Below are positions 54,363 to 64,000 of a stretch of DNA of 64,000 nt, one piece after another. Source of the stretch: Amaurobius ferox (Eukaryota > Arthropoda > Arachnida > Araneae > Amaurobiidae); contig OX578144.1 of the NCBI GenBank assembly GCA_951213105.1, forward strand, positions 85,759,015 to 85,823,014. Direction: 5' to 3'. Below the pieces are notes generated by a model, which saw only the letters and a list, made by a program, of their open reading frames with translations, was not told where the DNA came from and ran no database searches. The translations under genes were made by a program, and so were the position numbers. Numbering within the stretch: position 1 is the stretch's first letter; every line of letters begins with the position of its first letter.

Positions 54363-54939
54363 TACTTGTCCTGTCACCTACAAGTAGGCAGCTATAATTA
54401 GTATAATATTCATTGGCCTCTCAATCAATGCAAATTCATAATGCTTTTAAAGCATCAAGCGCGTTCGGGATTTACGAACATTCAGTCTTGAAGAATTTTT
54501 AAAAATTTCTCTTCCTTGGATTCACAACAGGATTCCATTTCATCTTTTTCGAAACTATGGGTCTCTGTACCCTTCTATCCTCAAAATAGTTTTCATAATT
54601 ACCACTTATCACTCTGTAGAAGTTCTTTGGATGCGTCACCCCTGGATTCCCTAATTACTCACCCTTCTGTCACGTGGCCTATGAGTAGTATCCCGTTTGT
54701 GGTATCGTATCTGAAGACAATCCAATTTCAACCTGTACCTTAAATTCGTATGGTCATACAAGGTCCATCTCGGCTCCCAAAAGACATAGAGATATCATTA
54801 AAACATGATTGATTTGCATTCAGGAACATTCAAGACGTGCCAGTCAATGAAAATCGGAGTTAGAAAAAAATTATTGTTCATATTTTTTCTTTACGTATAA
54901 TCTGTATTGTTAGGAAAATAAGTAAAACTAGACGAATAA
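54363..54939. other. No recognisable gene
   Basis: Non-coding DNA before the 300-bp tandem array. Confidence 0.3.
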
Positions 54940-56340
54940 CCGTTGAAAATCAACGGTCTTGCAATAAGCAATCCATTATTACTGTAAATTTTTGAATAAT
55001 TCGCGTTCCACATTTATTCGGAAAATCGAATATTTTGGTGTGCAGAAACCCCCTGAAGAAAAAAAATAGTGGAAAACTTAAATCCCGCACTTCTTCCTTT
55101 CGAACTATCTACCCGTACACCAAATTAAAACATCTATCTAATCCCCAAGCATTGTATTTTATCATTCCCCTTTCGAACGTTTTCCTGTGGAGCACACCCA
55201 TGAACGAACATTCTTGAAAACTCTGTTCGTTTTGGGGGTTTTTATCAGATGATTGGCCAGTATACCAAATATCAAGCCTCTATCACATTTAAAAGGAAAC
55301 GTGTCTCATTTATTAAAAAAAAATCATATTGGTGTGCGGCATACCCTAAAGTAGCAAATATTGAAAATCTGAAATTTCACACTTTCTTCCTTTCAAACTA
55401 TCTACCTGTACACAAAATTTGAAGTCTTTCTCCTATCACGAAGCATGTTTTTTCTATCACTTCACCTTTCGAACGTTTTTCTGTGTAGCACCCCCTTAAA
55501 TGAACATTTTTGTAAAACAATATTCATCTTTGGATTTTTTATCAAATGATTAGCTCATATACTAAATTTCAAGCTTCTATCGTATTGTAAAGGAGTCGTT
55601 TTTCATTTGTTCGCCTGAAAATCGAATATTTTAGTGAGCGGCACCCCCTAGAATAGCAAATGTTATAAACTGGAATTGCACACTTTCTTCCTTTCCAACT
55701 ATTTACCCGTACACAAAATTTGATGTCTCTATCTCATCCCGAAGTATGTTTTTTTCATCAATTTACCTTTCGAACGTTTTTCTCTAAAGCACCCCCTTAA
55801 ACGAACATTTTTTATAAACTATATTCGCCTTGGATGTTTTCATCAAATGATTATCCCTATGCCAAATTTCAAGCCTGCATCAAATTTTAAAGGAGCCTTT
55901 TCTCATTTATTCGGCAAATCGAACATTTTGCTGTCCGGCACCCCCTTAAGTAGAAAATATTGGAAATCTGAAATTGCACACTTTCTTCCTTTCGAACAAT
56001 TTACCCATACACCAAACTTGAGTTTCTAACTTATCGAAAAGGGTGTTTTACTGTAATTTCACTTTCCGAACGTTTTGCTGTGGAGCCCCCTATCTTCAGA
56101 ACATTTTCCGAAAGTATGATTTACCCAGGCTGTTTTATCGAACGATCCATCCATGTACTAAATTGCAAGTCTCTATCTATTCGGGATGTGCCTAAAAAAA
56201 GCATTTCAGAAGGACACTTGGCAATTAATATATATAGATTGAATGTCTTTCCCGTGCCCCATTTTTTCACTCTAAAATAAATACGCTTTTGAAGATCGGT
56301 TATAATAATCGTACCAAATTTCATTCTATTTGATTAATGT
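54940..56340. repeat. 300-bp tandem repeat array 1 (four units plus header)
   Basis: Units start near 55028, 55330, 55622 and 55920. Each carries TTATTCGG..AATCGAAYATTTTGGTG, CACTTTCTTCCTTTC, ACC(C)GTACA(C)CAAATTTGAAGTCT, CCTTTCGAACGTTTTTCTGTG and AAACGAACATTTTT. A header with ACCGTTGAAAATCAACGGT (a perfect inverted repeat) precedes them. Units are diverged by roughly a fifth by eye. Confidence 0.8.
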
Positions 56341-57059
56341 GCTTAGGCGATATCCTGTCCCCAATACAGACATCTATGAAAAATAGCATATTCCTTTACA
56401 GAGATGCTCAAAACGAGTAAATATTTCGAAATCCGATCTTATCATAATACTTTCCTATTTCATGTGCTATAAATTTCGGAAAAGGTGAAAGTACTCGAAA
56501 ATTATAATCATAGATAGATGGTGAATTTTCTTTCATCCACGTGTTTTTATCGCATTTTGTTGAATATTATTACAAAATACAGTGTTTGATCAACATTCTT
56601 GAATGCTAAAATTTCAAAAGTTTGACTACCAGAATTTATATTAAACTCAGCAACAATAGTATTTATTTAACTAACATAAAATAAGAATTTGAGTCCCCAG
56701 ACTTTTGTACTCCGTTACGGCGTGTAATCATTGCTGTTCTGCGGAAAACCAGCGCTGCTTTGTCATTGATAGGGTAGATGATTATGAGCTATAACGTCAC
56801 GAGCATTAGAACAGGGACCAGGGACCACTTCAGAATCGCATTTGGCTGTAATCAAAGTGACCTCCATCGCACTGGATACAGCCATCGTGCTTGAAAGCAG
56901 GAGTCGGGCTCATTGGAAGTTGTCCACTAAATCGAAAATTGAACAAAAAATATCTACTTTTACTACTTCAGAAATATGTTCCATTTTTTACAGATCTCCT
57001 ACCATAATGTCCATTTTTATTGAAATATTGAAATGAATATTTGAAAAATTGAAATGAAC
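56341..57059. other. No recognisable gene
   Basis: Spacer between the two arrays; nothing identified. Confidence 0.3.
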
Positions 57060-57905
57060 TGGCCGAATACCCGTTAAAAATCAACGGTCTCGCAATAAGT
57101 ATCCCCTGAATAATGTAAATTTTTGAATAATTCGCGTTTCACATTTATTCGGCAAATCGAATATTTTGGCGTGCAAAACCCCCTAAAGAAGATAATACTG
57201 TAAAACTAGAATTACGCACTTCTTCCGTACACCAAATCAAAGTCTCTGTATCTCATCCTGAAGCATGCTATTTTATCAATTCCCCTTTCGAACGTTTTTC
57301 TGTGGAGCACACCCATAAATGAACATTTTTGAAAAACTATGTTCGTCTTGGGTTTTTTATCAGATGATTATCCCATGTGCCAAATATCAAGTTTCTATCA
57401 CATTTAAAAATAATCGTGTCTCATTTTTTCCGAAAATCGAACATATTGGTGTGCAGCACCCCCTAAAGTAGGAAATATTGGAAATCTGAACTTTAACACT
57501 TTCTTCCTTTCAAACTAGCTATCCGTACACCAAATTTGAAGTCTCTATCTATCCAATCGCGAAGCATGTTTTATTTATCACTTCACCTTTCGAACGTTTT
57601 TCTGCATAGTACCCCCTTAATAAACATTTTTGAAAAGCCATATTCGTCTTGGGTTTTTTATCAAATAATTAGCTCATATACTAAATTTCAAACTTCCGCA
57701 TTGTAAAGAAGGCGTTTTTCATTTGTTCGAGAAATCGAATATTTTAGTGAACTACACCTGCTACTATAACAAATGTTGGAAAACTGAAATTGCACACTTT
57801 CTTCCTTTCCAACTATTTACCCGTATACAAAATTTGAAGTCTATATCTCATCGCGAAGCATGCTTTTTCTATCATTTCACCTCTTGAATGTTTTTGTGTG
57901 AAGTA
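57060..57905. repeat. 300-bp tandem repeat array 2 (three units plus header)
   Basis: Begins with the same header (CCGTTAAAAATCAACGG) as array 1 and has units near 57157, 57437 and 57736 with the same phrases, so the whole block was duplicated. Confidence 0.8.
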
Positions 57906-58380
57906 CCCACGCCCTTAAATACGGGGTTAGCAAGAAATAAGTTTCCCACTTCAGAAAGCTCTAGAATGCTTTCTATTGGTCCAAATGAGATAAAATTTGA
58001 AATACAGATAATTCAAATGATGTGCTTGACATTTATTAAATCAAAAGTTGTAGTATCAACATTCACCTATAGATGGCGCTATAACACAAATGGTATTTAT
58101 TTGCATATATTGAAAATGTGAAACATTATTTGCGATACAGCGCATGCCTAGTAGCATTATTCTTCGGATAAATAAAAGGCGGATTCAGCACGAGCATTAG
58201 TTACTTCTCAGTACATCAAGCCAACGTTGCAAGAAAAAGCGCTACTGGTGAAATTGTTCTACCAGAACCAGCAGAACTCCGTTGCAGCTGTAAAAGAATT
58301 CCGTCGTATGAAGCAGATACTACAAAGAGGTCCAATGTCTTCATGTGCCCTACGCAAGATGATAAAGAAATCTGAAAAAA
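57906..58380 (+). pseudogene. 5' end of a DDE transposon with helix-turn-helix start, truncated
   Basis: AT-rich leader followed, at about 58225-58378, by a frame reading LQEKALLVKLFYQNQQNSVA, then KEFRRMKQ, then RGPMSSCALRKMIKKSE. This matches, from memory, the DUF4817-like helix-turn-helix start of mariner-type transposases common in arthropods. It is cut off exactly where family A copy 8 begins, and the rest does not reappear after it. Confidence 0.6.
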
Positions 58381-59307
58381 TCTGATGTGGGCAACACATG
58401 ACTTTCCTTATATAATGTAATTAATTTACTACTTTTACAGTAAAAAAAGTAGGTTTTTCTTATAGTAGATACTAATATTCTTTCCAAGATATTAAATTTT
58501 CGACAATTAGTCGTCATTTTTATCCATTTGGCGAGATTTTCGTTAATTTGGCAAAATTTCAAAAAGTCGCCAAGTTGGCGACATTCCGCCAAATTCGTCG
58601 CCAAAATCTCGCCAAGCGTTATGCACTAAGAAATAAGTTATTCTTACAGCAGATAAATGACTATTGGCGTTCAAACACAAAAGTATTACTAAAAGTATAT
58701 TTTTTTCATGAATGGAATGAGCTAGTTCCACGAGAATGATGGAACCCAATTTATCGCATGGTATTACATATGACAAGTGAACATGTTTCTCAATAGGAAT
58801 TTTTTTTTATATGACTTTTTGATAATTTTTTTTAAAAAATGAACAATATCTAGAGAACGGTTCATGTTAGCGTTCTAAAATTTATGTCAATCATTTTCTA
58901 ATGAAAAATTACATAAGAAATGTCTATTTGCGTAACTTTATTAGTGGTTTTGATTTTTTGACGATTTTATCAAAATTTCATTCGAAAATTTAGGGGGGTT
59001 CTTAACATTCGATTGCATATAAAAGCAATAGGCTTCCAGTGTTTACGGATTGTGATTTTTGTACCAAATTTGGTTCGAATCGGTCCATTCGTTCGTCAGT
59101 TATCGTCTCCACAGACTCACTGACACACACAAACACACACATACTTTCACACACACACACACACACATACACACACAGACATCACTTCAAAAACGTTTGA
59201 ATCGTGATCAGGGATGCTTGAAACGTGCTCTCCCGTCGAAAACTCGAATTCGAATTTTCGACCCCGTCACAATACTTTCCTTATACATTATGTATATAAG
59301 GAAAGTA
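58381..59307 (+). mobile_element. Family A repeat, copy 8
   Basis: Complete. GTCGCCAAGTTGGCGAC palindrome near 58566, (CA)n blocks at 59124-59178, end ATATAAGGAAAGTA. Confidence 0.85.
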
Positions 59308-59562
59308 AAAAAGATAAGTTCTTATAGTAAAATTGGGGATACGTTCCATGTTATCCGAAAACCGTGAAGAAATAAATAACTATATTTAGTTTAAAAACCG
59401 CGTAAAAATTATGCTAAAAACAATAAAAGATTTGATATTCATGCGAATAATATATACATACATATGCAATTTTATTACGCAATAAAATATAAAATGCATA
59501 ATTCATAGGTAAAAATAATTAGTGCAAGCCAAAAAATGAATCTGTTAATCCAAAATTAAAAA
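59308..59562. other. Spacer between two family A copies
   Basis: Nothing recognised. Confidence 0.3.
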
Positions 59563-60335
59563 TCTGATGTGGGCAACACATGACTTTCCTTATATAATGA
59601 AATGAATTTATTACTTTTACAGTAAAATAAATAGGTTTTTATTCTAGTAGATACTAATATCCTTTCCAAGATATTGACTTTTCGACAATTAGTCGTCATT
59701 TTCATTGATTTAGCGTCATTTTTATCCATTTGGCGAGATTTTCGTTAATTTGGCAACATTTCAAAAAGTCGCCAAGTTGGCGACATTCCGCCAATTTCGT
59801 CGCCAAAATCTCGCCAAGCGTTATGCACGAAGAAATAAGTTATTCTTACAGCAGATAAATTGGCGCTCAAATGCAAAAGTATTACTCTATATCTATATTA
59901 AGTATCTTTTTTCATGAATGGAACGAGCTAGATCCACGAGAATGATGTCACCCAATTTATCGCATGATATTATATATGAAAAGTGAACATGTTTCTCAAT
60001 AGGAAATATTTTTTTTCTATTTTATTTGACTTTTTGATAATTTTTTTGAAAAATGTGCGATATCTCGAGAACGGTTCATGTTAGCATTCTAAAATTTATG
60101 TCAATCGTTTTCTAATGAAAAATTACATAAGGAATGTCTATTTACGTAACTTTATTATTGGTTTTGATTTTTTGACGATTTTTTCAAAATTTCATTCGAA
60201 AATTTAGGGGGGTTCTGAACATTCGATTGCGTATAAAAACAATAGGCTTCCAGTGTTTACAGATTGTGATTTTTGTACCAAATTTGGTTCGAATCGGTCC
60301 ATTCGTTCGTCAGTTATCGTCTCCACAGACCCACT

Positions 60336-60376
<41 letters not shown>

Positions 60377-60385
60377 ACACACATA

Positions 60386-60429
<44 letters not shown>

Positions 60430-60555
60430 TCACTTCAAAAATGTTTGATTCGTGATCAGGGATGCTTGAAAAGTGCTCTCCCGTCGAAAACTCGAATTCG
60501 AATTTTCGACCCCGTCACAATACTTTCCTTATACATTATGTATATAAGGAAAGTA
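59563..60555 (+). mobile_element. Family A repeat, copy 9 (best-preserved)
   Basis: Complete. The cruciform region spans 59729-59817: outer arms TTGGCGAGATTTT/AAAATCTCGCCAA and core palindrome GTCGCCAAGTTGGCGAC (59768-59784). (CA)n blocks at 60337-60424, terminal hairpin at 60520-60555. Confidence 0.88.
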
Positions 60556-60659
60556 AAAATGGAAAACTCAAAATTAAAAATAGAAATGAAGAAATAATAT
60601 TTAATTACATAATTATTTGTCTCTACTTGATAATAAGCGCAATTGTTTGCGATGAACTG

Positions 60660-62200
60660 GACCAAAGTCGTTATCATCACTAGAGATATCTACATCCGCC
60701 AAGCTCTTTAATGGAGACTTTCGTCCAGTAATACTGTTCTGAACTGCCTTACTACTTTCCAAAAGGTCGAGCTGTAGACTTTTTTTAAAAAAATCTGTTA
60801 TAGGTAGTTGAACTTTTGGTTTTTATAAGTTCTTTATACAAATCTAGTTACTCAGCCAAACAATTCTTCATATCTTGTTCGAATTTTAGGGCACGTTCCA
60901 TGTGTGGATCAATTTTTAAAAAATGATTCACCATACATTTTCCAAATGTTAGACCCTCGCCAATTAAACTATCAGTTAGTTGATATGTTTCGGCCTATTT
61001 CAACGTTATCGCTATTGTGATCCTCAGTCTTAATTACCGTCATCTGTTAATAAATCAATCAGATCATCCACATCTAGGGGTTTATCTATCATTAATACGT
61101 CGATTTCTTCAATTTGTAGGTCCCCAAATCCTTCTCCTCCAATTTCGTGTGCCAAGGCTATAATTTTAGAAGACTCCATCGTTGTTTGGGGCACTGAGTT
61201 ACCAGTCTTGACGTATTCTGGCCAAAGTGCTTTCCAGCAAGCATTTAATGTTGATACCCTTAACTTCTCTTTGGCCAATAAAGCATATGTAATGCAATCC
61301 ATAATCGAATATTTTTCTGTGCATCTACGAATGTGAGGTTGTCCTTCTCTACTGCATCTAAAATATGTTGGAATGCTCGTTGAGTATAATGCAGACTTAA
61401 AGGTAGCGATTATACCCTGGTCCAATGGCTGAATCAAGGAAATGTTGGCAAAAAGATTACTTGAACATTTGGATGCTCTAATACCGGATGACTGGGTGCA
61501 CTATCTACGACCAAAAGTACTTTAAAATCCATACATCTTTGCTCCATATATCTTTTAACTTCAGGAAAAAAGCATTCTTCAAACCATTCGGTAAATAGAT
61601 CTGCTTCCATCCAGGCCTTTTTATTCGTCCTCCAATAAACCGGTAACTGTTGATTGTTTTTTCCTCTCAAAGAAACGTGACCTCTAATGATCGGTTGATT
61701 AAAAGAGACTTTAAAATTTTGTCACCAGAAGCGCTACTACACAATAAAAATGTCTCCCGATCTTTAGCAACTTTAAACCCACTAACAATTTTTTTCAGAT
61801 TTTGCTGTAAAAGTTCTGGCAGGCATTTTTTTCCTGAATAGACCCTTTTTATCAGCATTGAAAATATGGTCGGGAACATAGTCCCAATTTTAGATTAATT
61901 TGGCTAGTTTTGCTGGAAAGCTTTTAGTAGCCTCTTTATATGCTGATGCAATTTCTCCTTTAATTTTTAAATTATGAAATGCATTTCTTTTAAGAAATCC
62001 TGTTAGCCATCAATCACTAGCCGAAAATTATTTTCTCTTGAAGACTTACTTGTTCATGGGTCCGATATCTGCACTTGCTTATAAATTCGTAGTGCCTTCT
62101 GCTTTATAATATTTCCATCTACAGGTATTCTTTTTGCAATAAATACTCCATCCATAGAACCACATATTTTTCCATTTTTACTAATAAAGAGCCATATTTT
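60660..62200 (-). pseudogene. pogo/Tigger-type (DDE_1) transposase pseudogene
   Basis: Reading on the minus strand: a CENP-B-type helix-turn-helix trace (about 62000), FNADKKGLF with the first catalytic D (about 61860), and GFKVAKDRETFLLC. Then LPVYWRTNKKAW, FKVLLVVDSAPSHP with the second D (about 61520), and IQPLDQGIIATFK (about 61430). An acidic tail follows to 61030 and further remnants to about 60660. Three frame changes and several stops show it is dead. No terminal inverted repeats were found by eye. Confidence 0.85.
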
Positions 62201-63482
62201 CCAGCTAAAAAACTTAAACAATTTAATGATGCGATATGTTATGTAAATGTCATCCGAAATGGGTAGGTAAGAGGTATCGAATAAGGGGATTTCCCAGTAG
62301 TTACTGGGGAAGCCTCTTATTCCATAACATTATAGCAATGCGCATCCTTGACTAAATTTTAATTGTTGTAAAAACGTGAATTTTTTGATACATTGGTACC
62401 AAAGACTGCAATTTAAACTAGACGGCTCATGGTCACGTACATAAGTATAAGCCACTGACTTTGAAATCGTATTATATCAAATACATTTTTCAAAAAAGAA
62501 CGACTTTTTCGAACCGTGTAACTTCAAATTATTGTAAAAAAAACGTGTAAAAAAAGAGTTGGCTGTAGATTAAATTAAATTTTGCTTGTACTGTATCATA
62601 CCTGTCTGATGGAGGGTGTTTTGCGCCTGTAAGCGATCAGGTGCAATACTATTGCAGATCTATGCAATTTACGACGTTAATCCTGAAATAAACTTTTAAT
62701 ATTAAAGTTCTTATAATTACATAACCATTTTAATTGAAACGTATATATGTAAGACGTATGTATGTAACAACACAAAACATCCATTTGATGTTAATTGATA
62801 AATATTTATCGTCAAACTTCTTTCATAAATGGGTATTTTGAAATAATTTCAAACGACCAGATTGGGCTTGACGCAATTACACACAATCTTGATTTCCTAT
62901 TGACAACTTTCATCTTCTGGAATTCAGTCGTCAAATCCAGTTTTATTCTGCAGAGCACATCTTTCTGAAAGAGATTAGTCATCTGTTATGTCCTTGATCA
63001 AAGACCAAAAATGTTGGCTTATAATGAAGCATTTTGCTCAAGAAGCGGAGACTGATACGATAAAATTATCATTTGTAAGTTACATTGCAGCTATAAAATG
63101 GTATTTCATTAATTATTTCGTTCTAACAATTAAATTCATTTTTTAAATAAATGCACATCGAGAAAATAAAACAAATCACAATTGGTTTTTATAATTTTTA
63201 GAATGTGCCGATAATATGCCAGATTATGAAAAAATGCAAAATCATTAACATAAAAGTGCTACGAAAAATCTATCCCAAAATGTAACACTAAAAATCTAAT
63301 GAAAAAAACCAAATGCATATGCTATGATTGTTTGCAGAAAAAAACGTTTTTCACAATAGTGGGACAATCAAAATGTTTAACTTGGTTTCCCAAGTCATGA
63401 AAACCCGTCCAACACTCAAAACAACATAAAACAAAAAATCAATGCATGTGTCACCTGGATAAGGATAACAATAAAGTTTGAG
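62201..63482. other. AT-rich non-coding DNA
   Basis: No gene. CGCCTGTAAGCGATCAGGTGC near 62630 forms a small imperfect hairpin. Confidence 0.35.
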
Positions 63483-63770
63483 ATAACTAAGTGGTTAAGG
63501 TATGAGAATCGCACTCGGAGAAGACAAGATTGATTCCCGGCTATAACCAAATTATCCATGTGTTAATGTGAAGAACTGCCCTTTAAATATGTCCGTAAGT
63601 CCTTTCAAGAGGCTGGTTTGTGGTAAGAAAATGAAAGTATGGTCCTTGTGCATACAGATCTCTTTGGATTGCGGTCTAAATTTTGTGGCACTGTCCCTGT
63701 CCGCCAAAAGGATATGTTATAATTTTCGGCAGTTTGGACTGGGTTGAAAGAAAGAAAGGATAACGATAAA
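63483..63770 (+). repeat. tRNA-derived SINE-like sequence
   Basis: A-box-like TAACTAAGTGGTTAAGG and B-box-like GATTGATTCCC (63486-63538) form a tRNA-like head. A body follows with TTTGTGGCACTGTCCCTGTCCGCC, similar to a phrase near 25270-25300, and the end is a GAAAGAAAGAAAGG tail. Type II (Leu/Ser-like) head by the GGTTAAGG box. Confidence 0.55.
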
Positions 63771-64000
63771 TGCAGTTTCATAAAAGCTAGAAATACAGGA
63801 TTTATGATCCTAAACGCACTGAGAAACAGAGTATTCCCTGCTCGCTGCGTCTTTCCGGGTTAAGAAACTTCAGCAGAGCCTGCACCACGAAGTAACGAGT
63901 AGGTTTCTGCACATGGTTCCTAGCAAAGTTCTTAAGCAGTCCATTATCGTTGTATGGAAAAGTCCATTAATCTACAGTTTGGGGCAATATACAGAAAAGG
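63771..64000. other. No recognisable gene
   Basis: Nothing identified up to the window end. Confidence 0.3.

Overview
The window is animal nuclear DNA, very probably arthropod. It is AT-rich and packed with transposons, and I found no convincing host gene. The RNase H tails of the LINE fragments and the gag style of the LTR element resemble those I associate with spiders, but that is an impression, not proof.

Bases 1 to about 14770 are a nearly complete Polinton/Maverick (adintovirus-like) element, cut by the left window edge inside its left terminal inverted repeat. Every core gene is open: protein-primed family B DNA polymerase, chromodomain integrase, FtsK/HerA-type packaging ATPase, adenain-like protease, penton-like minor capsid protein and double-jelly-roll major capsid protein. 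There are also a phospholipase A2 plus zinc-ribbon protein, a membrane protein, a coiled-coil protein, a pX-like protein, a zinc-ribbon protein and very small genes. Three layers of non-coding organisation stand out. First, a 40-base promoter-like block is shared only by the first gene and polB, whereas virion genes carry an A/T-rich TATAAATAAA-type box touching the start codon. Second, perfect or near-perfect AT-rich hairpins sit at the end of each inferred transcription unit. Third, a minus-strand tRNA-like (RNA polymerase III type) unit is followed by a 94-base hairpin whose arm differences are almost all neutral as G-U pairs on that strand only.

From 14.8 to 19 kb lie a dead Ty3/gypsy pol gene and a dead LINE RNase H end. 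From 21.5 to 61 kb the DNA is built from repeats. Family A (0.9-1.0 kb, nine copies, (CA)n tract, GGCGA-rich cruciform, terminal hairpin) and family B (about 1.25 kb) are nested in one another. There is a tandem duplication whose second copy is the empty site of a family A insertion, a 1.95-kb tandem duplication (31.3-35.3 kb), a 770-bp long-TIR element, a 24-bp minisatellite that reads as an 8-residue repeat, and two arrays of a 300-bp repeat.

A 3-kb LTR retrotransposon (35.7-38.7 kb) carries gag, protease and RNase H remnants. Between protease and RNase H, where reverse transcriptase is expected, it has an RNA-recognition motif resembling poly(A)-binding protein. The right end holds a decayed pogo/Tigger-type transposase and a tRNA-derived SINE-like sequence. 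Outside the Polinton I see no intact gene.
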